DNA from: Branchiostoma lanceolatum | Lineage: Eukaryota; Chordata; Leptocardii; Amphioxiformes; Branchiostomatidae | Length of the DNA: 64,000 bases | Direction: 5' to 3' | NCBI RefSeq assembly: GCF_035083965.1 | Contig: NC_089722.1 | Location: forward strand, 17,271,142-17,335,141 | Part shown: positions 1 to 11,169 of the stretch, piece after piece | Layout of the letters: the number at the start of each line of letters is the position of its first letter | Numbering within the stretch: position 1 is the stretch's first letter | Program-made: the position numbers and the translations under genes | Notes under the pieces: generated by a model | What the model was told of the DNA's origin: nothing | Seen by the model: only the letters and a program-made list of their open reading frames with translations | Database searches by the model: none

Positions 1-28
1 TGTGTGTGTGTGTTTGTGTGTTTGTGTG

Positions 29-111
<83 letters not shown>

Positions 112-148
112 ACGTACGTACATGTGCGTGTGTGTGTGTGCGTGTGTG

Positions 149-207
<59 letters not shown>

Positions 208-227
208 ACGTACGTACGTACCGGTAC
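1..227. repeat. (TG)n microsatellite with CGTA interruptions
   Basis: Two long runs of alternating TG/CG, each followed by a short (CGTA)n stretch (about 108-122 and 203-220). Alternating purine-pyrimidine DNA like this can adopt Z-form. Open frames here encode only Cys-Val repeats and are not genes. Confidence 0.97.
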
Positions 228-1039
228 GTGTGGAGTCAGCATACACACTCCAGGTCCTCCAGGATCCTCCAGAGGTTGTGGATAGATGGTATGTGATGTG
301 GTTTGGTGTCAGCAAAACGAGGACAAGTTAATAATTATGTGAATTTCAGAAGTATATCAGAACTTCTGGTTTTGCCAGTATCCCGATTTGTGTTCTTTTT
401 TCTACTGCTGACAGGATGATCCTGTCAGCAATGCAGATTCATCCACTGGCAGTACTACTGCTGACAGGATGATCCTGCCAATAGCCTTAGGCTTCATTAG
501 TTAACAAACACGCCGAAATGCGCAGTTAGCCAAATGTAATATGTACAGCCACTGTACAGCCCAGATAGGTCGCATCAGACTGTAAATTGCGTCTCTGTGC
601 TCCGAAAGAGTTGCAACACCTCGACAAACTATCTTTTTTAACTGGGACGCAGTATGAAGTAAGATTTATCACGGCGAAGTTGACCAATTTTCAGGTTTTC
701 AGCGTAACAACTCCGCCATTGTTTTCAAGCCGTGTTGGGTACCGCATGGGGGTTTTCGAGAAACCGGGTTACCGTGCCAAGTAGACTCGCCGCGCTGCAA
801 GTCTCGGCTGTTTGCCTGTCTTACTTTTTTGCTAATTATGGGTCAGTTCGTGGGTAATGTTGCCTTTTAGATATTGGAATTTTACATTTTTCCTGACGCA
901 GGATTTAAAACTTTCACAGCGGTGTGCTGCGATCGATCTTGTTTTAACTTTAAAGCGTATTTTACGGGCTATTCGCACATTTTCTAGCATCCCTCCGGCC
1001 ACAGATCGCACCACCTAACCGTTTTATATCTAATCATTT
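228..1039. other. Non-coding stretch with a 25-nt palindrome
   Basis: No gene seen. At 406-430 there is a near-perfect palindrome, TGCTGACAG..CTGTCAGCA around a GATGATC centre. About 80% of the same sequence recurs at 460-479 (CTGCTGACAGGATGATCCTG). The rest is unique-looking AT-rich DNA. Confidence 0.6.
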
Positions 1040-1074
1040 TAGCTGGTCGTGTGAAGGGTACATCTTTGCAATGA

Positions 1075-1195
1075 TAGTAATAATGATGATAACCTTTATT
1101 GTACATTCATGCCCTATCACGGGCTAAGTACAGCCATATAGGTACAGAATACATGGTATGATATGGTATGATATGGCTGAAGGTAATGGGCGTGT
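1075..1195 (-). mobile_element. LINE 3' tail fragment
   Basis: On the minus strand this reads ..GGGCATGAATGTACAATAAAGG followed by ATCATCATT. That is the same kind of end as the LINE tail at 41360-41400 (GGGCATGAATTTGCAATAAAC). It interrupts the left arm of the foldback and probably inserted after that arm formed. Only the 3' end is present and no coding remains. A tandem ATGGTATGATATGGTATGAT lies at its inner edge. Confidence 0.55.
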
Positions 1196-2214
1196 AGATG
1201 TTGTCTAACTTTTCAATTATGCAACTGCAGAAAGTCACTCTTTATTAAAACAGTATCTCTTTTCAAAGAACACTGCTGCCGATACAGAACACTAGTACTG
1301 AATATTAGACTTTCTAATCATATAACTGAAGTATGAATTTGTGAAGGATACGTCTTTCCAGCAACACATCCATGAACCAGTGCCCTGAACACTAATCTTT
1401 TTGTTAGACTGTATCTTTCCACCGTAGATTAAAAACAAAAATATATCAGTCTATTCGCAACGAGCTAAGCAAAAATGTGCATTTTTTTCCAATGATAGAA
1501 GTAAAAACTTATCAATGTGTGATACACGCATCTTTTGTGTCATACAGCTAAAACCGTCGCTGTTCAAGAAAAAACAAACGTCCGTGAGAAGGGTACATAT
1601 GTACTTGCAATGATATAGCTGATTGGTATAAACACTGTCTGTGAACGTAGTTTTGAAATGATAAAAGGGAAATCCAATTGCAAGATGCCTTTCCAGAGTC
1701 AGCGAACAAGTAGGTATCGTGTAACTTTCCAATCAAATATCTAGCTGAAATAATGCTTTTTGAACGATACGTCTTTACAGCAAAACAGGTGACATAAGTA
1801 AAAAAATGATCGACGCGCGTAGGATGCATCTTGCCAATATTGTTTTGTACGAAGGGCATTTTTTTCAAAATGAAGCATATCGCAATTTATCATGACATGA
1901 GAAACTAGTGTCTTCCAAGCCATAAGCCATATTGCTTTTAAAGGTCGCGGAGGCCGAGGACGGTCGCGTGCAGGGTGCCTGGACCCTGGACACGTGAGAT
2001 CACTTGCGAGCCTGTATAAGTATCGAGGGGAGTGGCAAAGTTTTTTTTAAATAATTTGAATCAGATATATATATAAATCATTTAGTTTATCAATTGACTA
2101 TGAGTAAGTTTTCTTAGGTAAAATATTATGTCATAGATATGAATTCTTACAGTGGGGAGGGGGTGAGCCGTCGTAAAGCTGATTTAAGTATGATTCACAT
2201 GATAAATGACCAGG

Positions 2215-2895
2215 ATAGGAACCTTACAGGAGAGACTGGTGTGTTTCACTTGGCTAAGGTCCAGGTAAGGCTCCTTACAGGTGACATAGATTGCTTTTTT
2301 TTTTTACTAGGGACCAACTAAGACTTCTTACAGGTGAGATGAAGTGTGTTTTCTTTGACTAGGGAGCAGGTGAGGCAAGGTGAGGCTATTTACAGGTTAG
2401 ATAAGTGTGTTTTCTTTGACTAGGGACCTGGTGAGGCCAGGTCAGGTACCTTACAGTTTAAATAGGTGTGTTCAACTAGGGACCAAGTGTGGCCAAGTAA
2501 GTCTACTTACGGGTAAGATAGGTGTGTTTTCTTTGACTAGGGACCAGGTGAGGCCAGGTAAGGTATATTACAGATTAGATAGGTGTGTTTTCTTCGATTC
2601 GGGCCAAGGTGAGGCCAGGTGAGGCTACTAGATAGGAGTGTTCTCTTCAAGAAGGGAGCAGATGAGGCCAGGTGAGGTACCTTACAGCTGAGAGAGGTGT
2701 GTTTTCTTTCACTAGGGAAATGGTGAGGCCAGGTAAGGTACCTTACAGCAAACAGAGGTATGTTTTCTTCGACTAGGGACCAGGTGAGGCAGCGTAAGGT
2801 AAGGTGAGGCCAGGTGAGGCTACTTACAGGTTAGATATGTGTTTTTCTTTGGCTCGGGACCAGGTGAGGCCAATTGAGGTATCTTCCGGCTATAA
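2215..2895 (+). repeat. Tandem array, ~55-60 bp unit, left half
   Basis: About ten degenerate copies of a unit of the form ACAGRTTAGATAGGTGTGTT, then TTCTTTGACTAGGGACCAGG, then TGAGGCCAGGTGAGGTACCT. Each copy keeps GTGTTTTCTTTGACTAGGGA and GGTGAGGCCAGGT. The array forms the inner left arm of the foldback. Short open frames across it are by-products of the repeat. Confidence 0.85.
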
Positions 2896-3255
2896 GCTAC
2901 CCAAAAAGACACTTATAAAACCTTACCTGGCCTCACCTACTCCCTATCCAAAGAAAACACACTTATCTAACCTGTACGTAGCCTCACATGGCCTCACCTG
3001 GTCCCTAGTCAAAGAAAACACACCTATCTTAGCTATAAGGTACCTCACCTGGCCTCACCTGTCCTCACCTGGTCCCTAGTGGAAGAAAACACACCTATCT
3101 CAGCTGCAAGGTACCTCACCTGGTCTCACCTGGTCCCTAGTCCAAGAAAACACAACAATCTAACCCGTAAAATACCTCACCTGGCCTCACTTTGTCCCTA
3201 GTCAAAGAAAACACACCTATCCATCTCGCAAGGAGCCTCAAATGGCCTGCACTGG
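2896..3255 (-). repeat. Tandem array, same unit inverted, right half
   Basis: About five to six copies of the reverse complement of the left unit (ACCTGGCCTCACCTGGTCCC, then TAGTCAAAGAAAACACACCT). The switch of orientation at about 2895 is abrupt, so the two arrays can pair into a long imperfect hairpin. Confidence 0.85.
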
Positions 3256-4409
3256 TAAAGTCTATATTGCTACACTGTCATATTCCTCTCCATCTCATGA
3301 AAGGTTTTTGTTAAAAGTTAATGGTGTAACTTGTGTGACTTGAATTATAGACCAAATTCTCGTTTCGAACTGTTGACACGAAAAATAAGTTTTCATCTAG
3401 ATTTTTACATCGTTTTGTAAAAAGTTTCCTTCATAAATTGTTTCGGCTACGTTCGCCACACTTTGAATTTCCAACTGTCTTTTTAAGATGATACAGTCTT
3501 TATAGAGTAGTGTAGTGTTATGGCATGTTAAGCTGAAAGGACGCATCCCTCACAAAAAAAATGTTTCAGCTATTTGATTGGAAAGTCACACAGTAGCTCG
3601 CCTTTTTGTTCTCTGTCACTGGCAGGGCATATTGTTTAAAAAGTAATACTTTCCTTTTTATCATTTGAAAACTACGTTCACAGATGTATAGTGTTACCAA
3701 AACTTTCCGCTAAATCATTGCAAAAACATATGCGCCCTTCTCACGGATGTTCCATTTCAACCCAAGAACTTTACATTTGAACAGCGACGGAAAGGCATAC
3801 TGCACAAAGAGTAATGTTTTCCCTCATACCGTTGACTAGCTATGTTAACAGACAGATGGTATTACCAAACCGGTTAGCCATATCGTTACAAATATGCACC
3901 CTTCACACGGACGTTTTTCGTGCTATTTCACCCGAAAACCTTTGGTTACTTTTGAACCGCGACTGTTTTAGCATCTGTATGACATGAAATACGTGTGTTT
4001 CAAGCACTTTCATATAATTTGCGTTTTTGCCGAAGCTAGTTGCAAAGATAGGTGATACTGATACAGTCTTCACTTTATAGCGTTCTGAATCTTCGTTCAG
4101 GGCTCTGTTGCTAGAAAGATGCATCCTTTACAAATTTATACCTCAGCCATATGAATGTTCTGTGTCACTGACTAGAAATTCTGTTTAAAATGTTATCATC
4201 GAAGAGTTGCTTAAATCAATTGAACAGGCCGATAGTATTACGAGTAATTGGCAAAGATTTACCCTTTACACGGCCATCAAGTCCGATTGCCGCATACCGC
4301 TCTCTTTTTTTTGAAGATTGTATGGGATCCTTGCTACTTTTCAGGCTATATTATACTTGTTGCTATATCTATGTACTCAGAACTTAACCATTATATTATT
4401 ATTATAACT

Positions 4410-5085
4410 GAAGGACGAATTGAAAGCACCCACACCTCAAATATGACATTTGTAGCATGTACCGTAAGGGAGATACAAGTATCTGCATAAATTAAGCAAA
4501 TAAGGTCGTCATTGGCATAATTTATGTCCAGGTGTACTCACCTTTCCTAAAATTACCTACACCTCAAATATGACATCCGTAGCATTTACCATAAGGGTAA
4601 TACACGTTTCTGCATAAATTATGCAAATGTGGTCATCATTAGCATAATCCATGTCCAGGTGTATTCACCTTTCCTAAAATTACCTACACATCAAATATGA
4701 CATCCGTAGCATTTACCATAAGGGTAATACACGTTTCTGCATAAATCATGCAAATGTGGTCATCATTAGCATAATCCATGTCCAGGTGTATTCACCTTTC
4801 CTAAAGTTACCTACGCCTCAAATATGGCATCCGTAGTATTTAACGTAGGGGAAAAACACGTTTTTGCATAAATTATGCAAATGAGGTCAGCATTAGCATA
4901 ATTTATGTCTAGGTGTATTCACCTTTCCTAAAGGTACCTACACCTCAAATATGACATCCGTAGCATTTACCGTAAGAGAAATATAAGTTTCCATTTAACT
5001 ATGCAAATGATGGACTCATTAGCATAATTTATGTCCAGGTGTATTCACCTTTTCTAAAGGTACCTACACCTGAAATATGAAAAAA
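4410..5085. repeat. 127-bp tandem array with POU octamer sites
   Basis: Copies of ACCTACACCTCAAATATGAC start at 4555, 4682, 4809, 4936 and 5062, with a partial copy at about 4428, so the period is 127 bp. Most units contain TATGCAAAT a short distance before ATTAGCATAAT. ATGCAAAT is the consensus octamer bound by POU/Oct factors. Whether these sites are used is unknown. Related Oct-like repeat DNA recurs at 24870-25150, 39780-39990 and 58040-58625. Confidence 0.85.
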
Positions 5086-5370
5086 AGTTGATGCGAATTT
5101 CTGTCCCAAAACAGGCAGTTGCGGCACACATTCTTGACCCGGAAACGCATATCCGGTATGTAGTGCCCAGCTAACTGCTCATTCCGGCGTGTAATAGCAA
5201 ACCTTCTGCTACGACCCGGAAATAATTACGCCTGATAATGCTGAAACGGTTGCACGGAAACCCCATGCAGTGCGAAATCTACGACAGAATTTAGCACAAG
5301 AAGGCTCATTGAGGGCCAACTTTGACTCTGCAAATCTCGTCTGAAAATCATATTTGGATATCCAGGTGTA

Positions 5371-6460
5371 TAGACCGATCCCAAAGCCAAGCCCCCTGTT
5401 CGATTTCGAACACCTCCGTCAAAAACAGGGTTTGACGGACCAAACATGGCCGCCGCGGCAAGGTTGAAAATAATGCCACTGACTTCGGTTTAGCTTTTGT
5501 GGCACTGAAACCCTTTCAGAGCGGGCCAAATAAGAATGCTATGGCTTCTTTGTTGAAGGCTGTATCCACCGAGTAGAGTTGTTTAAGGAGGGGGTAGGTG
5601 TAGTTGCGGTGAGAGCGTAATGTTTTCGGTCAATGTTAAAGCGGTATGCGCCGCATAGCCTTTCCCTTGTCGGTGGGCATCAGCGCCCAGTTTCTTAGAA
5701 GCAGGCGATGCACGTGTAAAACAGGGTTCATATATCTGTTACAGGGTTCCCTCTGTATTGACTGCATGCATAACAGCTGCATGGTATGTAGTAACTAAGA
5801 ATTAAAATGCATCCTTTTACTTCCCTGTTCACTTTCAATTTAACCAGTTTCACACACCAGTAACTGAACATACAAAACTCTGCGCTAGCGGACTTTGTAG
5901 TAAGACAGCATGTGGTTCAAACTTCCTCTCCTTGAGTGCCCGATCTATTTTCTTTTTAAATTCGTTTTTGTTCTGAGCATGCAGTCAACCAATACAGTGG
6001 AAAACCTGTCCCAGATATACGTACCCTGCTTTACACGTGCCACTTCTGCCCCGCCAACGCTGTTCTTGACGGAGGTGGGCTAAATAGAACAGGGGGTTCT
6101 ATCGGTCTTCTATTCGTTCGATATGGTGTTCGACAGGATCGGTCTATTGCAGGAGCTTGGACAGCTTCTTGGCATTACGAGGACACATTTATATGCATGG
6201 TTTGGCCTTTCGTGCGAGAACTATTGAGTTTTTACGTGACCATGTCTTGTGCCTCAAATCGGCGCGTAACACATTCAACAAAGACGCCATAGTATTCTTA
6301 TTTGGCCCGCTCTGAAAGGGTTTCAGAGCCACAAAAGCTAAACCGAAGCCAGTGGCATTATTGACACCCTTCCCGCGGCAGCCATTTTTGGTCCGTCAAG
6401 CTCTGTTTTTGACGGAGATGTTCGAAATAGAACAAGGGGCGTGGCTTTGGGATAGGTCTA
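5371..6460. mobile_element. Foldback DNA element with ~190-bp outer inverted repeats
   Basis: The left end (5371-5560, starting TAGACCGATCCCAAAGCCA) is inverted at 6272-6460 (TAGACCTATCCCAAAGCCA on the minus strand), with roughly 90% identity by eye. A second inner pair is 5706-5775 against 5978-6042 (CACGTGTAAAACAGGG, ATTGACTGCATGC), so most of the element folds on itself around about 5900. The ends include a CpG-rich ATGGCCGCCGCGGC block. No transposase frame was found, so it is presumably non-autonomous. TA lies beside the left end, but a target duplication is not clear. 5086-5370 holds nothing recognised. Confidence 0.8.
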
Positions 6461-6494
6461 TTCCATAAGGCGTAGTTGTTTTTTTAGTTTTACC

Positions 6495-6840
6495 TAATTC
6501 CAACACGGCACGAAAAGGGATATTTAAGCAAAGTTTCCGAAATACGTATTAAGACCTTAAACACGGCAGAATATTTCGGGAAGCTTTAAGATTTCATAAA
6601 GGTAACTGAAAGAAAAATCTAACCTTTCCGGACGATTTAGGCATTTGTATATGTGACTTAAAATACCGGGTATATTTACGTATGTTTTACATGTGTATTT
6701 AAATATGCCGTACAGATAAGATTGTATGTTCCAGAACGTTTTCGGAACTGCTGTACTTTCCTATTCATAACAGTAGTAAAGTTTTATGCTATAACCGAAA
6801 ACATCGTGTTTCTCTATTAAGTTCTATATATTTATCACAG
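6495..6840. repeat. Possible inverted left end of a 5.7 kb composite repeat
   Basis: Begins CACGGCACGAAAA. The reverse complement, TTTTTCGTGCCGTG, sits at 12143-12156 at the far end of the array region. Following words (GATATTTA, ACGTATTA, CCTTAAACACG) also resemble inverted parts of the 11170-12160 array. This suggests the satellite between them is flanked by diverged inverted repeats. The match is by eye over short words only. Confidence 0.4.
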
Positions 6841-8110
6841 TTCCCGCGGCTCAGACAAACACAGCAATCTTTTTTTTTGGATGGCTTCCCAAAAATCATA
6901 CGACAACTTTCCTACTTCTTTAAAATGAATAACATTAACCTAGTAAGACCTCAAAGATGACTTAAATGTCCCGTCTACCTATAGGAAAAGTTGTGTTTCA
7001 ATGTTTTATTTCTCTTTGTAAAGTTTTTCCTGTATAACAGTACATGGCGAAAATTATTTCTCTGAATTCGGTGCCGTATTGTTCACACTTACATGAGCGC
7101 GACTGTGTGAAGAAACATTAGTCGATATGGTTTCAAAGGCTTCTACCAAAACAAACGCCATCTTTCCTACTCCTATAAACAACATATACAACAAGCGGCC
7201 GAGACCTTGCTCCCTAAGCTTATATGACCCGTTTACCTATAGGAAATGTTGCGTTCTAATGTTATTACTTCATTGTAAACTTTTTCCTGTATAACTGTCG
7301 AAAATCATTCAAGTCTCTGAATTAGGTGCCGTCTTGTTCACACTAGCATGAGTGCGACGGTCTAAAGGAATCTTAGTCGATATGGTTTCAAAGGCTTCTA
7401 CCAAAACAAACGCCATCTTTCCTACTCCTATAAACAAAATATACAACAAGCGACCGAGACATTGCTCCTTAGGCGTATATGCCCCGTTTACCTATAGGAA
7501 ATGTTGCGTTTTAAACAAACGCCATCTTTCCTACTCCTATAAACAACATATACAACAAGCGGCCGAGACCTTGTTCCCAAAGCGTATATGACCCGTTTAC
7601 CTATAGGAAATGTTGCGTTTTAATGTTATCTCTTCATTGTTAACCCTTTCCTGTATAACTGTCGAAAATCATTTCTCTGAATTAGGTGCCGTCTTGTTCA
7701 CACTTACATGAGCGCGACTGTGTGAAGAAATCTTAGTCGATATGGTTTCAAAGGCTTCTACCAAAACAAACGCCATCTTTCCTACTCCTATAAACAACAT
7801 ATACAACAAGCGACCGAGACCTTGCTCCTTAGGCGTATATGACCCGTTTACCTATAGGAAATGTTGCGTTTTAAACAAACGCCATCTTTCCTACTCCTAT
7901 AAACAACAAATACAACAAGCGGCCGAAACCTTGTTCCCATAGCGTATATGACCCGTTTACCTATAGGAAATGTTGCGTTTTAAACAAACGTCATCTTTCC
8001 TACTTCTATAAACAACATATACAACAAGCGGCCGAGACCTTGCTCCCTAAGCTTATATGACCCGTTTACCTATAGGAAATGTTGCGTTCTAATGTTATTA
8101 CTTCATTGTA

Positions 8111-8184
8111 AAGTTAAGCTAGAGAGCATCACCTCGGTGTCTTGTATATTTTTCTGTTGTTAAATAAAAAATTAAAAAAATGTT
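8111..8184 (+). mobile_element. LINE 3' tail captured in satellite, copy 1
   Basis: GCATCACCTCGGTGTCTTGT then ATATTTTTCTGTTGTTAAAT then an A-rich end. It matches the minus-strand tail of the LINE fragment at 23345-23425 (GCATCACCTCTGTGTCCTGT, then ATATTCTTCTGTTGTT). It interrupts a satellite unit between TTCATTGTAAAG and ATGTTGCGTTTT. Confidence 0.75.
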
Positions 8185-9367
8185 GCGTTTTAAACAAACG
8201 GCATATTTCCTACTTCTATAAACAACATATACAATAAGCGGCCTAAACCTTGCTCCCTAACCTTATATGGCCCGTTAACCTATAGGAAATGTTGCGTTTT
8301 AAACAAACGGCATCTTTCCTACTTCTATAAACAACATATACAACAAGCGGCCGAGACCTTGCTCCCTAAGCTTATATGACCCGTTTACCTATAGGAAATG
8401 TTGCGTTTTAATCTTATCTCTTCATTGTAAACCCTTTCCTGTATAACTGTCGAAAATCATTTCTCTGAATTAGGTGCCGTCTTGTTCACACTTACATGAG
8501 CGCGACTGTGTGAAGAAATCTTAGTCGATATGGTTTCAAAGGCTTCTACCAAAACAAACGGCATCTTTCCTACTCCTATAAACAACATATACAACAAGCG
8601 ACCGAGACCTTGCTCCTTAGGCGTATATGACCCGTTTACCTATAGGAAATGTTGCGTTTTAAACAAACGCCATCTTTCCTACTCCTATAAACAACAAATA
8701 CAACAAGCGGCCGAAACCTTGTTCCCAAAGCGTATATGACCCGTTTACCTATAGGAAATGTTGCGTTTTAAACAAACGGCATCTTTCCTACTTCTATAAA
8801 CAACATATACAACAAGCGGCCGAGACCTTGTTCCCAAAGCGTATATGACCCGTTTACCTATAGGAAATGTTGCGTTTTAATGTTATCTCTTCATTGTAAA
8901 CCCTTTCCTGTATAACTGTCGAAAATCATTTCTCTGAATTAGGTGCCGTCTTGTTCACACTTACATGAGCGCGACTGTGTGAAGAAATCTTAGTCGATAT
9001 GGTTTCAAAGGCTTCTATCAAAACAAACGGCATCTTTCCTACTCCTATAAACAACATATACAACAAGCGACCGAGACCTTGCTCCTTAGGCGTATATGAC
9101 CCGTTTACCTATAGGAAATGTTGCGTTTTAAACAAACGCCATCTTTCCTACTCCTATAAACAACAAATACAACAAGCGGCCGAAACCTTGTTCCCAAAGC
9201 GTATATGACCCGTTTACCTATAGGAAATGTTGCGTTTTAAACAAACGGCATCTTTCCTACTTCTATAAACAACATATACAACAAGCGGCCGAGACCTTGC
9301 TCCCTAAGCTTATATGACCCGTTTACCTATAGGAAATGTTGCGTTCTAATGTTATTACTTCATTGTA

Positions 9368-9443
9368 AAGTTAAGCTAGAGAGCATCACCTCGGTGTCCT
9401 GTATATTTTTCTGTTGTTAAATAAAAAATTAAAAAAATGTTGC
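9368..9443 (+). mobile_element. LINE 3' tail captured in satellite, copy 2
   Basis: Almost identical to the fragment at 8111-8184 and set at the same point in the satellite unit, 1257 bp downstream. It was therefore copied with the array, not inserted a second time. Confidence 0.75.
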
Positions 9444-10506
9444 GTTTTAAACAAACGGCATATTTCCTACTTCTATAAACAACATATACAATAAGCGGCC
9501 GAAACCTTGCTCCCTAAGCTTATATGGCCCGTTTACCTATAGGAAATGTTGCGTTTTAAACAAACGGCATCTTTCCTACTTCTATAAACAACATATACAA
9601 CAAGCGGCCGAGACCTTGCTCCCTAAGCTTATATGACCCGTTTACCTATAGGAAAGGTTGCGTTCTAATGTTATTTCTTCATTGTAAACCCTTTCCTGTA
9701 TAACTGTCGAAAATTATTTCTCTGAATTAGGCGCCGTCTTGCTCACACTTACAAGAGCGCGACTTTAATCAAATTATGTTGATGTGTTTTTAAAGGCTTC
9801 TCCACTGAAACAAACGCCATCTTTCCGACTTCTATCAACAACATATACAACAAGCGGCCGAGACCTTGTTCCCTAATCTTATATGACCCGTTTACATATG
9901 GAAAATGTTGCGTTTTAAACAAACGGCATCTTTCCTACTTCTATAAACAACATATACAACAAGAGTCCGAGACCTTGCCCCGTAAGCTTATATGGCCCGT
10001 TTACCTATAGGAAATGTTGCGTTCTAATGTTATTTCTTCATAATTACTTCATTGTAAAGTTTTTCCTGTATAACTGTCGAAAATCGTTTCTCTATATCAG
10101 GTGCCGTCTTGTTCACACTTACATGGGTGCGACTGGGTTAAGAAATCTTAGTCGATGTGTTTTAAAAGGCTTCTCCAAAGAAAACGGTATCTTAATCTTA
10201 AATACTTCAGTCTATAAACAACAAATTTATTCGCTGTATCAAGTTCCGTGTTCTTTAAAAAGCCTTCGCGTGCACATATGTAACATATGTATTTGGGCGG
10301 GTGGGCAACAGTCCTTACACCGTGAAATACCGGAGACATCCCAATTATATGTTTTCTAGGTTTGAGTGATTTCCTTTTTTTTTTAACTGTCGCTCCAAAT
10401 GGTTGTGAGAAATGGGTTCATTTGCAAGCACAGTCTTTTTTAAAATTTATTTACTGTTAATCTAGTATCTAGGTGCGAATAAGCCGTTACCCAAGATAAG
10501 ATAATG

Positions 10507-10866
10507 ATCAGCGCCCCCACCACCAGTATCTCCAGCTGTGTACCATGTGACAGGGTATTACCCAATGACAGACAAGTGGGATTTTCAAATTTTACCGGAT
10601 GTGCGAAAGGAATCAAGTTGTTATTCCGGCTGGAGTCTGTTCGAGGAGAAGTACTGCATTTACTTTTGTTCGAGACTCTGCTTTTACCACGGTTCTTGGG
10701 ACATCGATCCGGCGACGGAAAGAACGCAAGAATAGGACATGGATATAATTCTGTACAAGCTGATGGGATGGAGAGCCGATTTGAACAAGAACACGGCACA
10801 GAACGGGGAATTCACGACCGCATTGTATCATTCTGACAGGGAGAACCTCCTTTGTTCTGCCCTGTA
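10507..10866 (+). pseudogene. Broken Cys/Trp-rich coding fragment, unidentified
   Basis: One frame stays open from about 10507 to 10866 except for a TAG at 10733-10735. Before the stop it reads ..GYYPMTDKWDF.. and then SCYSGWSLFEEKYCIYFC, rich in Cys, Trp and Tyr. After it comes DIILYKLMGWRADLNKNTAQ and more, ending at TAA. The composition looks like an extracellular disulfide-bonded domain, but no family was recognised. TAA TGA stops lie just upstream and no clean splice acceptor was found. It may be a decayed exon or chance. Other frames on both strands are also open here, which lowers confidence. Confidence 0.25.
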
Positions 10867-11169
10867 AGTTGACCAAGCTTCGCGTCCTATACAGCACGAA
10901 TAATAACGTCCTTGCTTTAACGGTTGGAGTCACAGCGGATCTTAACTCTTGCGGTGGCCAGATGGAACAGTGTGCTCTTTTAACCTTATCCTCGGCGTGT
11001 TACCCGACACTGGAATCGGAACTGTGGACTCGGATACCGGCAGAGAATCGCGAGGGCAGATTGCACATCCACTGTGATTGTCGACATCAACATCAAATGC
11101 AAGTTCAGAATAAAAGACGATGAGGCCACAATGATACATAGTAGGTATAATTTTACCCCTATGAAAAAT

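Larger units (their letters stand above)
1040..4290. mobile_element. Large foldback element, ~3.2 kb, arms made of tandem repeats
   Basis: The two halves are inverted copies around a centre near 2895. Outer ends pair: the left end (1041-1075, TCGTGTGAAGGGTACATCTT) is the approximate reverse complement of 4240-4280. Further in, 1560-1680 pairs with 3645-3790 (shared blocks TTTTATCATTT, ACTACGTTCACAGA, CCCTTCTCACGGA, GAACAGCGACGG). The inner halves are the opposed arrays at 2215-2895 and 2896-3250. No transposase frame is visible, so it looks non-autonomous. Animal foldback elements (TU, FB and Galileo types) have inverted repeats built from tandem subrepeats, and this has that architecture. 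The family is not assigned, and exact ends and target duplication were not resolved. Confidence 0.7.
6870..10360 (+). repeat. Complex satellite with 109-bp and ~251-bp units in higher-order repeats
   Basis: The short unit is about 109 bp (for example starts at 8661 and 8770) and holds ACAAACGCCATCTTTCCTAC, ACAACAAGCGGCCGAGACCT and GTTTACCTATAGGAAATGTT. A longer unit adds about 142 bp containing TTCATTGTAAACCCTTTCCT and TGTTCACACTTACATGAGCG. Two short units and one long unit recur every 469 bp (8530 and 8999). A larger 1257-bp period is marked by the LINE tails at 8111 and 9368. The edges (6870-7100, 9760-10360) are more diverged than the centre, as in arrays homogenised by unequal exchange. 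Frames such as 8530-8739 are repeat by-products. Confidence 0.93.

Noticed and set aside
2-331. Cys-Val-rich frames at the window start
   Set aside because: They are translations of the (TG)n microsatellite in three frames.
4410-5085. CRISPR-like array
   Set aside because: The whole 127-bp unit repeats without unique spacers, and the genome is eukaryotic.
7352-9208. Several nearly identical small plus-strand frames (VSKASTKTN..)
   Set aside because: They recur at the satellite period and have no splice signals or domain. Repeat by-products.
10507-10866. ApeC or C-type lectin domain
   Set aside because: Spacing of Cys and Trp does not follow either family, and there is an in-frame stop.
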